DNA of 64,000 bases. Origin: Rhodobacter sp. GTDB taxonomy: Bacteria; Pseudomonadota; Alphaproteobacteria; Rhodobacterales; Rhodobacteraceae. Positions 62,570 through 64,000 of this stretch are shown in pieces (within the stretch, counting starts at the first letter, position 1; every line of letters begins with the position of its first letter). The stretch lies in the NCBI GenBank assembly GCA_022824145.1, contig JAJEAY010000103.1, positions 1-64,000 on the forward strand, in the 5' to 3' direction. The position numbers were made by a program, and so were the translations under genes. Under the pieces are notes generated by a model. That model did no database searches, was not told the origin of the DNA, and saw nothing but the letters and a program-made list of their open reading frames with translations.

Positions 62570-63843
62570 CGCAGACCTTTCCAAAGCTGGTTCGCTGTAA
62601 ATGCCAGATCGTAGAGCCTTGATGTAATCGCGGCTCGTGGCGCTTGTGATGGGTTGGTTACAGGCAATGGCAGGTGTGTCGGGTCCATTCCTGTCAGAAG
62701 ATCGGCGATCGCGCTTCCGAAGAGCGTGCCTGTCGTGATGCCGCGGCCGTTGTACCCGATTGCTGTCCAAAGTCTCGGCGCCAGCTGATGGATGCGAGGC
62801 AGATGATCCGGGGTCATTGCGATCTGACCATGCCACGCCTCGTCAAAGGAAACGCGCCCCAGTTCGGGGAACATGCGGGCGATCCGTTTTTTGGCCCAAC
62901 GTCTCGTTAGTCCCTTGTTCTTCGAACCGATCACGCGACCCATTGTGCCAACGAGCAGTCGGTCATTGGCGTCGCGCCGGACACTGAACATAATCGGCCC
63001 CGTATCCCACACACCTTGCCGTCCCGGCAGGATGTGACCCGCGCTTGATCCAAGCGGTTCTGTCGCGAACTGAAGGTAATGGATCATCGTGAAGACATTC
63101 CGCAGGTCTGGCCAAAGCCCGTCAGTGTAGGCATTCGTGCCAAGGACCACGGCATCGGCGCGGAAGTCCCCAGCATCGGTAAGCACATGCCAAGTTCCGC
63201 TCTCGCGTTCCAGCTTTTCGACCCGGACACCGGTACTGATCTTTGCGCCCGCTCCCGTAGCCGCGCGGGCAAGCCCGCGACAGTAGCCCATCGGATTGAT
63301 CGTTCCTGCGCGGTGGTCGAGGAGTCCGCCGTGGTAAACTGTTGTCCCAATCATTTCGGCGACGTGTTCTGGACCAAGCAGGTCAACCGGCTCGCCAAGG
63401 CGCCGCCACTCTGCGTGGCGGTCTTTCAGATCTTCCGATCCCGAAGGACCATGCGCCGCGTGAATGGTGCCGGTCTTGGTAACTTCACAGCGGATCTGAT
63501 GCGTTTCTATCAGATCGAAGACTACGGACGGGCCTTCACTGAACCGGCGGAGAAAACGCTCTCCGAACTCAGGGCCGAGTTTCTCACGAACTTTCGCGGG
63601 CGGCAGCCAGAGCGCGGCGTTCACGAGGCCGACGTTCCGGCCCGATCCTCCATATCCTATGTGCTTCGCCTCAAGTACATGTGCTAACAGTCCTTTGCCG
63701 GCGCAGTGAAGCGCTGCGGACAGGCCGGTGAAGCCTCCACCCACGATGGCGACGTCAACAGTCTGGTCCGGCACGGCGACGGATTCGATTTCAGTCTCTT
63801 CGGATGTAGCGTCCCAAAGCGATATAGGGGCGGAGCGATACAT
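62566..63843 (-). CDS. FAD-dependent oxidoreductase (DAO family)
   Basis: A 425-aa flavoprotein with the dinucleotide fold VDVAIVGGGFTGLSAALHCA and HIGYGGSGRNVGLVNAALWL, plus GRVIGSKNKGLTRRWAKKRI and IGYNGRGITTGTLFG near the C-terminus, as in PuuB/glycine oxidase-like amine oxidases. The ATG at 63843 is preferred over a GTG at 63939 because the family N-terminus begins there; ribosome-binding site is weak. First gene of the FAD-88 aa-SDR operon. Confidence 0.9.
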   Translation of the reverse strand: MYRSAPISLWDATSEETEIESVAVPDQTVDVAIVGGGFTGLSAALHCAGKGLLAHVLEAKHIGYGGSGRNVGLVNAALWLPPAKVREKLGPEFGERFLRRFSEGPSVVFDLIETHQIRCEVTKTGTIHAAHGPSGSEDLKDRHAEWRRLGEPVDLLGPEHVAEMIGTTVYHGGLLDHRAGTINPMGYCRGLARAATGAGAKISTGVRVEKLERESGTWHVLTDAGDFRADAVVLGTNAYTDGLWPDLRNVFTMIHYLQFATEPLGSSAGHILPGRQGVWDTGPIMFSVRRDANDRLLVGTMGRVIGSKNKGLTRRWAKKRIARMFPELGRVSFDEAWHGQIAMTPDHLPRIHQLAPRLWTAIGYNGRGITTGTLFGSAIADLLTGMDPTHLPLPVTNPSQAPRAAITSRLYDLAFTANQLWKGLR

Positions 63844-64000
63844 TGCGATCACCAATGAGTGGATTGCGGGTGCGAACCGACCTTGCGGTCTAAAATTATG
63901 CGTGTCAATATAATGAAACACCGTTCCAGATATCAGCACATTTGGCGATTGACATCATGATCAAACTAAAGAGAACAGTGGCCGAGATGGTCGCTTCCGC

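Noticed and set aside
1..64000. tRNA, rRNA and CRISPR arrays
   Set aside because: I looked for T-loop-like GTTCGANTCC blocks, rRNA motifs and regular direct repeats and found none that hold up by eye; a covariance search was not possible.

Overview
The window looks like a chromosome segment of a marine-type alphaproteobacterium in or near the Rhodobacterales. The evidence is the block fabI-fabB-fabA divergent from an irr-type Fur regulator, the block phoH-ybeY-corC-lnt-metK-trmB, and a SAM/SAH riboswitch in front of metK, a class known mainly from Rhodobacterales. This is inference from gene content and order; no tRNA, rRNA or CRISPR array was seen.

Layout. 1-670 is a cut-off XRE/ImmA regulator with a perfect inverted-repeat operator. 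1.1-12.6 kb is core: fatty acid synthesis, iron regulation, tRNA modification, ribosome maturation, lipoprotein acylation, SAM synthesis. A sugar 1-dehydrogenase follows at 12.8-13.7 kb. 13.7-25 kb is an accessory zone full of decay: a coupled 44-aa peptide / VOC protein / radical SAM cassette whose radical SAM gene carries four in-frame stops, IS21-, IS66-like and MFS fragments, a broken response regulator, and a frameshifted HEPN gene. Two diverged ~0.4-kb copies of the junction 'end of sugar dehydrogenase + promoter of fic' flank 13.8-20.4 kb; one copy keeps the dehydrogenase, the other keeps fic.

25.0-46.7 kb is a large carbohydrate island. A minus-strand operon (37.2 to 25.1 kb) encodes a CUT1 ABC importer, a GlpD-like flavoprotein, an FGGY kinase, E1 alpha/beta of a 2-oxoacid (or acyloin) dehydrogenase, a free 79-aa lipoyl protein, a class II FBP-type aldolase, a lipoate-ligase-like protein and a FucA-type aldolase. 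A zinc alcohol dehydrogenase and a SorC regulator follow. A second minus-strand operon encodes a truncated homoserine-dehydrogenase-like protein, E1 alpha, E1 beta and a full E2; divergent from it are a PfkB kinase with a cysteine-rich active-site loop and two unknown genes. Both operons carry near-identical candidate operator sites, so they probably form one regulon. The chemistry suggests polyol uptake, phosphorylation, oxidation to a ketose phosphate, aldol cleavage to DHAP plus an aldehyde, and oxidation of a product by the TPP/lipoyl machinery. The free lipoyl protein with a dedicated ligase and no acyltransferase is the most unusual assembly here.

47.2-53.9 kb carries a GH42 beta-galactosidase and a second CUT1 importer without its own ATPase but with a coupled 62-aa ORF between the permeases; IS630 and nucleotidyltransferase remnants separate the two. 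54.9-64 kb carries an MBL hydrolase, a TAXI-TRAP transporter with a divergent LysR regulator, a beta-propeller glycosidase-like protein, and an operon of FAD oxidoreductase, 88-aa ORF and SDR. All assignments are by reading motifs; no database search was run.
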